Shown here: piece after piece, positions 10,300-21,234 of the stretch
Numbering within the stretch: the stretch's first letter is position 1
Layout of the letters: each line of letters opens with the position of its first letter
Assembly: GCA_905221605.1 (NCBI GenBank)
Contig: CAJNDS010002615.1
Coordinates: forward strand, 165,001 to 229,000
Reading direction: 5' to 3'
Origin: Symbiodinium natans
Lineage: Eukaryota > Sar > Dinophyceae > Suessiales > Symbiodiniaceae
Length of the DNA stretch: 64,000 bases
Position numbers and translations under genes: made by a program
Notes under the pieces: model-generated
What the model saw: the letters and a program-made list of their open reading frames with translations, nothing else
Told to the model about the DNA's origin: nothing
Database searches by the model: none

Positions 10300-12903
10300 T
10301 CAGGAACAAGAACCAGGTAGTTCCTCTTTTCTCTTCTCTTTTTCTCCTCAATCCTAAAGTGAAGGCTCTCGTGAGGAGAAGAGAAGGGAGAGAAGGAGGG
10401 AAAGATAAGAGGAACACGATTTTCATGGGAAGAGCCAAGAAAAGAATAGAAGAGAGATAAAACAAGGCGCAAAGAAGATGGTACTCTTCTTTATCTATCC
10501 TCTCTCCCTTATCTCTCCGTTCCCTCTGTCTTTTCGAAATGAAAAAAACAAAAAGAAAGATGAAAAGAAGAAGGGTTAGGAAAAGAGCCGAAGAGATAGG
10601 CCGAAAAGAGGGGTATGGTGAAGTACGGCAAGGGTCCACGCACAAGGAGTCACCTTCTGCTTACCCTTCCACTGCTTGATTTTACAAGCTCCTTTCTTGT
10701 GTTTTATCAGTTAAAATTAAAAGGAAACAGAAGGAGAGAAGGGAAAGGGAAGTGAGAGAGGAGAGACAACAAGGAGGCCATTTTAATTTCCTGTGAGTTA
10801 TCAAAAGGAATGCAATATTATGGGAAGAGCAATGGAAAAAAGAGTGGAAGAGAAATTAAGACAGGAGAGGGAGGTGCAAAAATAAGGCAAAGAGAAGATG
10901 GTGCCGTTTTCATCTCACCTCTCGTTCTTATCTTCCTCTTCTCTGGTTCTTTTCCCTGTGAAATAAAAAAACAAAAGGAAGGACAATGAACATATAAAGG
11001 AACCCGTTTTCGTTTTCCGTTTGGGCACAAGGAAAAAAAACAGAGGCGATAGGGCGAGAGGAGGGGTTTGCTGAAGCATGGGGAGGGTGTACGGGCAAGG
11101 GGCCAACTCCGCCCACTTCCCCCATCCATTGAAAGAGGAAAAGGAACAGGGCCTCCATTCCCCTCTTATTCTTCCTTTCTTGCGTTTTTTTCGTTTAGAA
11201 GGGAACAGGAGAAGAGGAGGGAGAGAGAAGGAGAGAGGAGACATAAAAAGGGTTGCATTTTTAATGGGAAGAGCAAAGAAAAGACCAGAAGAGAGATGAT
11301 GGGAGAAGAGGGGGAGACAAAACAAGGCGCGCAGAAAATGGGCAGATAAGAAGAGAGGAAAGGGAATGACCAAGTACAATGAGGAGTTCTTCAATTTCCC
11401 TCCCTATCTCTTATGTTACTTTTCCTTCTTGTGGGGTGTCCCTTTTTCTCTTGAAGATGCAGAAAACGATTGAAAAGGACACCCGTTCCATCGCCCATAT
11501 GTAGGGAAAAAGAGAGAGAATCATGAGCATCAGCTGGGCTTGCTGCCAATCCAACATGGGCGTCCCTTTTAATCGCATTCTGTGTCCTTTTTTCTCGCTT
11601 GAAGATGCAGAAAACGATCCAAAAGCACATCTGTTGGAGGAAGAGAGAAGGAGAGAGGAGAGATACCAAGGATTGCGTATTTAATGGGAAGAGCAAGGAA
11701 GAGAATAGAAGACAGATGAATAGAGAAGATGGCGCTCTTCTTTATCTATTCTCTCTCCCTTGTTTCTCCCTTCCCTCTTTCTTTTCGAAATGAGAAAAAC
11801 AAAAAGGAAGAACTATGAGAAGGAGAAGAGTAAGGAAAGGAACAGAAGAGATAGGCCGAGAGGATGAATATGATGGAGTATTATGGAAAGGCTCACGCGC
11901 AAGGAGTCGCCCTCTGCTTACCTTTTCACTGCTTTATCATATGAGTTCCTTTCTTGTGTTTTATCAGTTAAAAGGAAGCGGAAGAAGAGAAGGGAAAGGG
12001 AAGTGAGAGAGGAACGATAACAAGGATGCTATGTTTCCCGAAGCGTGCTGCAAGGAATAGAAGAGACAGGAAGCAAGGAGACGGAATCACAAAATAAGGC
12101 GCAAAGCTGTACATATCATCTCTCCCTTGTCTCTCCCTATTCCCTTTCGAACTAGAAAAAACCATTCTTGCTTTTCACAGATAGGTTCCGTCTCTCCTCT
12201 TCAGGAAATCCCCTTTCCCTTATGTTGCCTTTTGAAGCGAATAAGAAAAATAGCAGATAAGAAGAGAGGAAAGGGTCAATTTCCCTCCCTATCTCTTATG
12301 TTGCTTTTCCTTCTTGTGGGGTGTCCCTGTTTCTCTTGAAGATGCAGAAAAACGATTGAAAAGGACACCCGTTCCATCGCCCATGTGTAGGGAAAGAGAG
12401 AGAATCATGAGCATCAGCTGGGCTTGCTGCCAATCCAACATGGGCGTCCCTTTTAATCGCAGTCTGTGTCCTTTTTTCTCGCTTGAAGATGCAGAAAACG
12501 ATCCAAAAGCACATCTGTTGGAGGAAGAGAGAAGGAGAGCGGAGAGACACCAAGGATTGCATATTTAATGGGAAGAGCAAGGAAGAGAATAGAAGACAGA
12601 TGAATAGAGAAGAGGGAGAGACAAAACAAGGCGCAGAGAAGATGGCACTCTTCTTTATCTATTCTCTCTCCCTTGTTTCTCCCTTCCCTCTTTCTTTCCG
12701 AAATGAGAAAAACAAAAAGGAAGAACTATGAGAAGGAGAAGAGTAAGGAAAGGAACAGAAGAGATAGGCCGAGAGGATGAATATGATGGAGTATTATGGA
12801 AAGGCTCACGCGCAAGGAGTCACCCTCTGCTTACCTTTCCACTGCTTTATCATATGAGTTCCTTTCTTGTGTTTTATCAGTTAAAAGGAAGCAGAAGAGA
12901 AGG
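10300..12903. repeat. Purine/pyrimidine-rich block with internal duplications
   Basis: A low-GC region of alternating GA-rich and CT-rich runs, unlike the GC-rich flanks. The segment 11393-12000 recurs at 12281-12903 with high identity, offset about 888 bp. Earlier diverged copies of its right half lie at about 10480-10780 and again at 10860-11200. Recurring landmarks are TTTCTTTTCGAAATGA, GAGATAGGCCGA, AAGGAGTC(A/G)CC and CTTGTGTTTTATCAGTTAAA. The long open frames here are compositional artefacts, because Lys/Arg/Glu and Ser/Leu/Phe runs appear in opposite strands over the same bases. No gene is supported. Confidence 0.85.
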
Positions 12904-12904
12904 G

Positions 12905-15235
12905 AAAAGCAAAAATTGAGCCCAACATTTTAGGACCAGGGCTTGCGATCTGACTCTTTGGAGCAAAAATCGATTCCAAAATCTTAGGGACCAGGGCTTT
13001 GGAGCAAGAAATGAGCCCAAAATCTTAAAGACCGGGGCTTGCGATTTCACCTTTTGGAGCAAATACTGGGCCCAAAATCTTAGGGACCAGGGCTTGCAAT
13101 TTGACTCCGTGGAGCACAAATCGACCCCGAAATCTTAGGGACCAGGGCTTGCGATTTGACTCTGTGGAGCACAAATCGACCCCGAAAACTTAGGGACCAG
13201 GGCTTGCGATTTGACTCTTTGGAGCAAAAATCGACCCAAAAATCTAAGGGACCAGGGCTTGCGATTTTACTCTTTGGCGCAAAAACTGGGCCCAAAATCT
13301 TAGGGACCAGGGCTTGCGATGTCACTCTTTGGAGCAAAATTGAACCCAAAGTCTTAGGGACCAGGGCTTGCGATTTGACTCTTTGGAGCAAAAACTGTGC
13401 CCAAAATCTTAGGGAGCAGGGTTTGCGATTTGACTCTTTGGAGCAAAAACTGGGCCCCAAATCTTAGGGACCAGGGCTTGCGGTTTGACTCTTTGGAGCA
13501 AAAATTGAGCCCAAAATCTTAGGGACCAGGGCTTGCGATTTGACTCTTTGAACCAAAAACTGTGCCCAAAATCTTAGGGACAAGGGCTTGCGATGTCACT
13601 CTTTGGAGCAAAAAATGAACCCAAAATCTTAGGGACCAGGGCTTGCGATTTGACTTTTTGGAGCAAAAACTGGGCCCCAAATCTTAGGGACCAGGGCTTG
13701 CGATTTGACTCTTTGGAGCAAAAATCGAACCCAAAATCTTAGGGACCAGGGCTTGCGATTTGACTCTTCGGAGCAAAAACTGGGCCCAAGATCTTAGGGA
13801 CCAGGGCTTGCGATGTCACTCTTTGGAGCAACAATGAATGCAAAATCTTAGGGACCAGGGCCTGCGATTTGACTCTTTGGAGCAAAAATTGAACCCAAAA
13901 TATTAGGGACCAGGGCTTGCGATTTGACTCTTTGGAGCAAAAACTGGGCCCAAGATCTTAAGGGCCAGGGCTTGCGATGTCACTCTTTGGAGCAAAAAAT
14001 GAACCCAAAATCTTAGGGACCAGGGCTTGCGATTTGACTCTTTGGAGCAAAAACTGGGCCCCAAATCTTAGGGCTTGCGATGTCACTCTTTGGAGCAAAA
14101 AACGAACCCAAAATCTTAAGGACCAGGGCTTGCGATGTCACTCTTTGGAGCAAAAATTGAACCCAAAATCTTAGGGACCAGGACTTGCGATGTCACTCTT
14201 TGGAGCAAAAACTGGGCCCCCAATCTTAGGGACCAGAGCTTGCGATGTCACTCTTTGGAGCAAAAAATGAACCCAAAATCTTAGGGACCAGGGCTTGCGA
14301 TTTGACTCTTCGGAGCAAAAACTGGGCCCCAAATCTTAGGGACCAGGGCTTGCGATGTTACTCTTTGGAGCAAAGATTGAACCCAAAATCTTAGGGACCA
14401 GGGCTTGCGATTTGACTCTTTGGAGCAAAAACTGGGCCCAAAATCTTAGGGACCAGGGCTTGCGATGTTACTCTTTGGAGCAAAAACTGGGCCCCAAATC
14501 TTAGGGACCAGGGCTTGCGATGTCACTCTTTGGAGCAAAAATTGAGCCCAAAATCTTAGGGACCAGGGCTTGCGATTTGACTCTTCGGAGCAAAAACTGG
14601 GCCCCAAATCTTAGGGACCAGGGCTTGCGATGTTACTCTTTGGAGCAAAGATAGAACCCAAAATCTTAGGGACCAGGGCTTGCGATTTGACCCTTTGGAG
14701 CAAAAACTGGGCCCAAAATCTTAGGGACCAGGGCTTGCGATTTGAATCTTTGGAGCAACTGGGCCCAAGATCTTAGGGACCAGGGCTTGCGATGTCACTC
14801 TTTTGGGCAAGAAATGAGCCCAAAATCTTAGGGAGCAGGGCTTGCGATTTGACCCTTTGGAGCAAAAACTGTGCCCCAAATCTTAGGGGCCAGGGCTTGC
14901 GGTTTGACTCTGTGGAGCAAAAATTGAACCCGAAATCTTCGGGGCCAGGGCTTGCGATTTGACTCTTCGGAGCAAGAAATGAGCCCAAAATCTTAAGGAC
15001 CAGGGCTTGCTTTGGAGCAAAAAACTGAGTCCAAAATCTAAGGGACCAGGGCTTGCGATTTGACTCTTTGGAGCAAAAACTGGGCCCCAAATAATAGGGA
15101 CCAGGGCTTGCGATGTTACTCTTTGGGGCAAGAAATGAGCCCAAAATCTTAGGGACCAGGGCTTGCGATGTTACTCTTTGGGGCAAGAAATGAGCTCAAA
15201 ATCTTAGCGATGTCACTTTTTGGAGCAAAAACTGT
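12905..15235. repeat. 55-bp satellite, about 42 copies
   Basis: The head-to-tail unit has landmarks ATCTTAGGGACCAGGGCTTG, then GATTTGACTCTTTGGAGCAA, then a variable CTGGGCCC or TTGAACCC end. The period is 55 bp by the spacing of CCAGGGCTTG (12936, 12991, 13087, 13142, 13197, 13252). Two main variants of the middle (GATTTGACTC, GATGT[CT]ACTC) are interspersed. Because 55 is not a multiple of three, the many long frames on both strands are artefacts. The array ends abruptly into the next repeat at 15240. Confidence 0.97.
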
Positions 15236-15237
15236 GC

Positions 15238-15545
15238 CCTAGTATTGGGGGGAGGAGGGCTCGTGATTTAGTATTGGGAGGAGGCCCGGGCTCGTAAATT
15301 AGTATTGGGGGGAGGCCCGGGCTCGTGATTTAGTATTGCGGGAGGCCCGGGCTCGTGATTTAGTATTGGGGGGAGGCCGGGCTCGTGATTGAGTATTGGG
15401 GGGAGGCCCGGCCTCGTAATTTGGAGGCCCGGGCTCGTGATTTAGCCCGGGCTCGTGATTTAGTATTGGGGGGAGGCCGGGCTCGTGATTTAGTATTGCG
15501 GGAAGGCCCGGGCTCGTGGTTTAGAATTGGGGGGAGGAGGATGCC
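15238..15545. repeat. About 31-bp GC-rich tandem repeat
   Basis: About ten copies of a unit reading AGTATTGGGGGGAGGCCCGG then GCTCGTGATTT, with some shortened copies. It directly follows the 55-bp satellite and leads into the palindromic AT-rich block. Confidence 0.93.
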
Positions 15546-15559
15546 CCAGCCCCCACCCC

Positions 15560-17260
15560 CCATTTGGAAATAAATGAATTACTTGAATTAATTGAAATAA
15601 TTGAATTAATTCAATTAATTCAATTAATTGATTTATTTCCAAAGGGGAGGTGGAATTAATTGAATTAATTGAATTAATTCAATTATTTCAATTAATTCAA
15701 GTAATTCATTTATTTCCAAATGGGGGGGATTCCCCAGCCCCCACCCCCCCCCCCTTTGGAAATAAATGAATTAATTGAATTAATTGAATTAATTGAATTA
15801 ATTCAATTAATTCAATTAATTGATTTATTTCCCAAGGGGAGGTGGAATTAATTGAATTAATTGAATTAATTGAATTAATTCAATTATTTCAATTAATTCA
15901 ATTAGTTCAATTAATTCAATTAATTCAATTAATTCATTTATTTCCAAATGGGGGGGATTCCCCAGCCCCCACCCCCCCCCCCCTTTGGAAATAAATGAAT
16001 TAATTGAATTAATTGAATTAATTGAAGTAATTGAATTTCAATTAATTCAATTAATTGATTTATTTCTAAAGGGGAGGTGGAATTAATTGAATGAATTGAA
16101 TTAATTCAATTATTTCAATGAAATCAAGTAATTCAATTAATTCATTTATTTCCAAAGGGGGGGGAGGGGTGGGGGCTGGGGAATCCCCCCATTTGGAAAT
16201 AATTGAATTAATTGAATTAATTGAAGTAATTGAATCAATTGAATTAATTCAATTAATTCAATGAATTCAATTAATTCAATTAATTCCACCCCCCCCTTTG
16301 GAAATAAATGAATTAGTTGAATTAATTCAATTAATTCAATTAATTCATTTATTTCCAAAGGGGGGGGGTCGGGGCTGGGGAATCCCCCCATTTGGAAATG
16401 AATGAACTAATTGAACGAAATTATTTAAACTATCGCGGCTCGATTTGGCCAAATTTTGCCGGGCAGCCTGCGGGCAAAATGTGGCCAAATCGGGCTGCTC
16501 TTCGTATGCCATGAGAAATGCGCGGCTCGATTTGGCCAAATTTTGCCCGGAGGCTGCCCGGCAAAATTTGGCCAAATCGAGCCGCGCATAGTTTAAAAAT
16601 TTCGCGGCTCCAGAAAGGCGCGGGCTCGATTTGGCCAAATTTTGCCGGGCAGCCTCCGGGCAAAATTTGGCCAAATCGAGCTGGGGGGGTGGGGTCTGGG
16701 GAATCCCCCCCATTTGGAAATGAATTAATTGAATTAATTGAATTAATTGAATTAATTGAATTAATTCAATTAATTAAATTAATTCAATTAATTCCACCCC
16801 CCCTTTGGAAATAAATGAATTAATTGAATTAATTGAATTAATTGAATTAATTGAATTAATTCAATTAATTCAATTAATTCATTTATTTCCAAAGGGGGGG
16901 AGGGGTGGGGGCTGGGGAATCCCCCCCATTTGGAAATAAATGAATTAATTGAATTAATTGAATTAATCGAAATAATTCAACTAATTCAATTAATTCAATT
17001 AATTCATTTATTTCCAAAGGGGAGGTGGAATTAATTGAATTAATTGAATTAATTCCAATTAATTCAATTAATTCAATTAATTCAATTAATTCAATTAATT
17101 CAATTAATTCATTTATTTAATTCAATTAATTCAATTAATTCAATTAATTCAATTAATTCAATTAATTCAACTAATTCAATTAATTCCACCCCCCCTTTGG
17201 AAATAAATGAATTAATTGAATAATTGATTAAATTCATTAAATTCCAGGGGGAAAGTGGAA
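15560..17260. repeat. Nested AT-rich palindrome array
   Basis: Repeated blocks start CCCCATTTGGAAATAAATG, run through AATTAATTG repeats, switch to CAATTAATT repeats and close with CATTTATTTCCAAATGGGG. Each block is therefore a long hairpin with GC-rich feet. About ten such arms follow one another, separated by short C- or G-rich spacers (CCCCAGCCCCCACC, GGGGAGGTGG). Internal 9-bp units AATTAATTG are themselves near-palindromic. It is non-coding and very likely cruciform-forming. Confidence 0.95.
16424..16690. repeat. GC-containing inverted repeats within the AT palindromes
   Basis: Three inverted pairs of CTCGATTTGGCCAAATTTTG and CAAAATTTGGCCAAATCGAG surround short GC loops (GGCAGCCTCCGGG or similar). 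TTTGGCCAAA is itself a perfect 10-bp palindrome. It replaces the AATTAATTG filler in one unit of the surrounding array. Confidence 0.9.
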
Positions 17261-17308
17261 ATTAAGGAATTTAATGAATTAAATTCTGTCTGTGCAACCC
17301 TACAGGAC

Positions 17309-17416
17309 CTAAAATAGGGTCTATTTGGAACATGGCTCTTGTGAATAAGTATACGTTTTGGGGCCTGTTTTCCTCTTGTAAATACGATTCCCAGCTTCCA
17401 AATAGACCCTATTTAA
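17309..17416. mobile_element. Family D inverted-repeat element
   Basis: The left arm AAATAGGGTCTATTTGGAA (17312-17330) and right arm TTCCAAATAGACCCTATTT (17396-17414) are perfect inverted repeats of 19 bp. The whole is about 104-108 bp, MITE-like, and separates the palindrome array from the LRR unit copies. A half copy lies at 10198. Confidence 0.85.
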
Positions 17417-17429
17417 GCTGCACACCCCC

Positions 17430-20183
17430 CCCCCCCCCCTTGTCTTATGGCTTGCCGTTCCAGGCTAGCAAGGTCTCGGGACTGGTTGATGCAGACCTGT
17501 GGCTCGGGACACGGCCCCACAGACCGCCAGTTTAGGCTTCAAACTTCAAACGTGAACGTGCTGCAAATCGTTGGCGATCCTGTCGTCAGTGTCTTCGTTT
17601 TCGGCCATCCCAGGAACTGCGTCGCTTTCCGGCCCAAAGACATCCTTTGAATCCTTCTCCTCCGGCCTAAACACTCCGAGACCCCGATCTTAGCCACAGC
17701 GGGCTTTAGGACCTGTGCTCCTGGCAGAGGACGACCGCAAAGGATCCCCCGGAGTGCTCACCCCCCAAAAGCCCGCAGAGAATCCCACAGAGCTCAGCCG
17801 AAGAGTTTTTCTGCAGGTACTTCTGATGTTCAAAAAGGTTGTGCTTGGGGATGACCACTAGCGCTCTCTTTATGTCACATCGTTCGGTGCTTTTTGCACA
17901 CGGATCGGCGTCCACGTGAGGGACTGCAGTCTCCATTGTATATCAATTATATCTATTGACGCAGCGAAGCTGGCCTCGTCGTCGGTAGCTCAGCGTTTAC
18001 ATGGGTGTGCAGCTTGTTGGCATGCATGCTCACAAGGGTTGTGATCTCCTTTGTGCTGAGCTTGGCACAGTGCATGGCTCAGGGGGCTGGGCGTTCAAAA
18101 TAGCGTGGTTGCGTGTTACTAACGTCGATATATCTGCCGGACATGCTATCAGACTATAAGGCAGCCTTGGTTTGAGGCTGGGCACGTGTGCGAGTGGACC
18201 GCACCAGCAGCAATACCTGGATGGATGGGGTTGGCAAGGGTCATTACTGATGACATGGAGGACAAAGTATGTAGACATCCCTTGCAGAGTACCCGAGAGG
18301 CCCTCGAGATTCCACTCGGACAGTCTGCAGTCATGCCATCCGGACATCCTGCAGACACTCCACTCGGACAGTGCCCACCCCCTGAGAATCCCCCCAGATT
18401 ACCCTTGGAGTGCCCATTCCTAAAGAATCTCGCCGAGTATCACTGGAGTCCTGAGAATCCTGCCTGGAGCGCCCGCCCGCTGACAATCCTGCAGAAGCCC
18501 AACCCCCTTATGGTGCCATAGTTTTTGTAGAAAGCCCTCTTCCAAATCGCACGCAGAGAAGCCTCTCGACAACAACAGTCAGGACCTGAGAACTTCCCGT
18601 TCCGAGCCGCATTGTTCCAACTTTACTCGCTTACGAACTTTAGCAGATTCTAGAAACATTATTCGCAGATGATGTGCAAGCCATGTCTTGCTGTTGTGCA
18701 CTGTGGACATGACAAAGGGAACCACAGTGCAAATACATGGAACCACGCAGCGCAAATAGTCAGTCCTCTGCATGCAAACTGGTGCCGCCTCCCAAAAAAA
18801 CAACCTCAGGAAAAGCTCAAAAGAACATCCCCGGACGGTCGCGCATCCCTGAAAACAGCCCGAGTTGCATCCCCCACCACACCGGGAGCCGAACCGGGAG
18901 CAGCTTGCCCCTGGAATTGTGGCTTCGCTTTTGGATCCCACCGTGGAGCGTTCCTCTATTATTTTGTGGCAGTGCAAAGCTGGAGTGCGCACCCCTAGAG
19001 AATGCTGCAGAGACTCCCTCAATTCATCATTTCGTCCCCAGAGAATCCCACAGAAAACGCTGCAAAGCGCTGCATCCCTGTGTGCAACCCGGAGAATCCC
19101 GCCGAGAATCTCAAGAGTGCATTCTTGCTGCTCGTTCTTTGCCGTTTGCTACGATACCTTCCTTTCTGCGTTGCCGCTACTACTTTTTGTCGCAGTGCAA
19201 AACTGGAGTGCGCACCGCAGGGAATGCTGCAGAGAATCCCGCAATTCGTCATGTCGTCCCCCCAGAGAATCCCGCGGCGAGAGCCCTGCAAAGCACTGCA
19301 TCCATGTGCGGAACCTCGTCCGCCGAGAATCTCAAGAGTGCCCGCCTCCACAGGCTGTCCCTGGAGCGGATAGTTACATGGTTTTAGGGTGGGGATGCGG
19401 TCGATAGTATTCCATTGTGTTCTTTGAGCTTTTTACTACGCCATGTAGTTAACAAAGGAATGCACATGATTGTAGTCTAGGTTGTTGAACCTTTTGCTTT
19501 TGTGGCCCTGTACTGCTTCTTTTCATGTACACGGTTTTGGTGCCTTCTGCTTTCGTTCTTTTGTGGTTTGACTCTCTTTTGGCTTTGCTGTTCTGATTTG
19601 TTTTGCAGTCTACGTTGTGTTTTCTGTTGCTTGTTTGGCTTTGCCACGTCACTCCAACCCTGCCGCTATATTATATCAAATCCAGGCCGAAGCACAGCCG
19701 TGCATTTAGTGGCTGCGCGCGTTGGCCTCCGCCCAAAAGCAACGCCCCGGCAAAGCCAAGCCGTCCTAACCATGCTTTAAGCATTTCCCCTTTTGCTTCA
19801 CAAGCAAACCTTGATAAATGAAATACTCTGCAAAGTGAAAGATCGGATTCTTATCGTTACGCCGCCACCTCCCTATCCAACGCGCCAGTACAAACTCTTA
19901 AATGATGTTCTTGTCCTTTTTTCAGCGGCTGCTTCATGGGGCATGTAGAAGGTCTAGAAACTAGGGCGTGCCAGGGTTTAGTCCTTAGGTCATTTTGTCC
20001 TTTGGTCAAGCAGGGCAGGACTCGGAGTAAAGCCGCCATGCATGCACGCTTCGTACATACTGTAGTCTGTAGATATACTCTTCTATCACATTTTTTCGCA
20101 TGCTCTATCGTAAAAGTGTAAGTATAGCGCCTGGCAATGAACAGGAGAATCCCCCAAGCAACTCCGCCGTGGATCCGGTGCAG
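17430..20183. repeat. Truncated inter-cassette unit before LRR cassette 1
   Basis: It contains the same landmarks, in the same order, as the introns between later cassettes. These are a C-run and TTATGGCTTGCCGTTCCAGG (about 17440), a decayed LRR fragment (17674), GAGAATCCYGC short repeats (18300-18480), CTTGCTGTTGTGCACTGTGG (about 18690), and ACTCCAACCCTGCCGCTATA (about 19650). It begins abruptly after the element at 17309-17416, so any preceding cassette was lost or lies elsewhere. Its long frames (up to 216 codons) recur in shifted, broken form in the other copies and look non-coding. Confidence 0.8.
17674..17703 (+). pseudogene. Decayed LRR half-exon (copy 1)
   Basis: CTCCGAGACCCCGATCTTAG continuing with CCACAGCGGG. 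It aligns with CTCCGGGACCTCAGCCT..AACGGC of the second cassette exon (LRDL.L..NG), but here Leu has become Pro and the sequence breaks down at GGGCTTTAGG. No splice signal frames it. Confidence 0.55.
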
Positions 20184-21234
20184 GCCCTCGCCGACGGCCT
20201 CCAGGGTCACTCGGCGTTGGAGGTGCTGTATCTTCACGAGAACCGCATCGGCGACGCAGGTTTGCAGGCCTTGGGTTGGGTGAGCCCATGCGCGATGCTT
20301 TCCGCAGGGCAAGTGCAGCAGACTGATAGCCTGGGTTTGTGCAGCATCAGATGAGCCCTCCTCTGAACTTCAGCTCGGCTCACTCCTGTGCCGAAAAGGG
20401 GGAAGCGAGAGAAGTTCTGAAAGGGGCTGGGAGCTGGAAGCCGGGAGTTAGAAGCGCTCCCCCAAAACCCTAAAATTTGTTTGAGCTGAGTTAGAAGCTC
20501 AAACCTGTTATTCGTCTGGAGTAGACCAGATTCAGTGCGGCTGAAGGGGTGTTCGGAAGCGAAACTGCAAGGGCAAGTCGTCAAGAGGATTGTAGTTCAC
20601 CTCAAGCGTCAGGCACTCCCAAACCGGAAAGACATTAAGCCAACGATATCCGGTGGCGGATCCCGCACTTCACAAGACATCGTGAAAACACAACACTTCC
20701 GGCATGTGCGTGTCTCTTGCGCAAGTGGCAACGCTGCAGCATGAGCACTTGGGACTCCTGAGCTTTCTCTCTCCGCACACTCCTGGGTGCGGCTGCGCAG
20801 GCCTTGGTGGGCGCCCTCCACAGCCACGGCCGCCTCCGGGACCTCAGCCTGGACAACAACGGCTTCGGTGACGAGGGCGCCGAGGCCCGCGAGCTTGCCC
20901 TGACTGGGCCTGCTCGTCTGCAGACGTCTTGTAGAGGAGCATCTTGCTTTTTTCAGCGGCTGCTTCATGCAGCACCTAAAAGCGCACCTAAACTCTTGAG
21001 AAGTGGGCGCAGGCGCTGGGCGCCGCCGTGGGCTCCTTGCCGCTCCTGAAGGTGTCTGGCAAAAGGTGAGTGCAATGGATTTGCCTGATTTGTCTCGAGC
21101 TTCGAGGGGTGCAAGCTTGGGGATAGCAACCGAGCGAAGCGCCGATGCCCCTCAAAACTCGAAGCTTATACCACAGAACAGCCTGTGAGGAGCTGAGGAT
21201 TGCCGGGAACTCCATCGGCGACCTTGGAGCCAAG
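20184..21234 (+). CDS. LRR cassette 1 (four exons)
   Basis: Exons are 20184-20267, 20801-20884, 21013-21051 and 21190-21234. Distinguishing residues: EVLYLHENRIGDAGLQ in the first, ALVGALHSHGRLRDLSLDNN in the second, and ALGAAVGSLPLLK in the third. The third exon here ends AAG|GTGTCT because a GAG triplet present in the other copies is missing, making this the only GT donor among the 29 introns. Introns are 533, 128 and 138 nt. All four exons remain open and in phase. Confidence 0.85.

Noticed and set aside
10289-12731. Apparent membrane proteins in the purine/pyrimidine block on the minus strand.
   Set aside because: Phe/Leu/Ser runs arise from CT-rich DNA. The frames are not conserved between the duplicated copies, and no start or splice context supports them.
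12908-15186. Repeating peptides such as QALVPKILG and RFDSLEQK in the satellite, on both strands.
   Set aside because: The 55-bp period is not a multiple of three and all frames are open by composition. This is what a tandem satellite without stops looks like.
12905-15235. CRISPR-like regular repeat spacing.
   Set aside because: The whole 55-bp unit is conserved with no unique spacers, and the context is eukaryotic.
15560-17260. AT-rich array as a centromere or replication origin.
   Set aside because: The structure would permit it, but sequence alone gives no evidence. Reported only as palindromic DNA.
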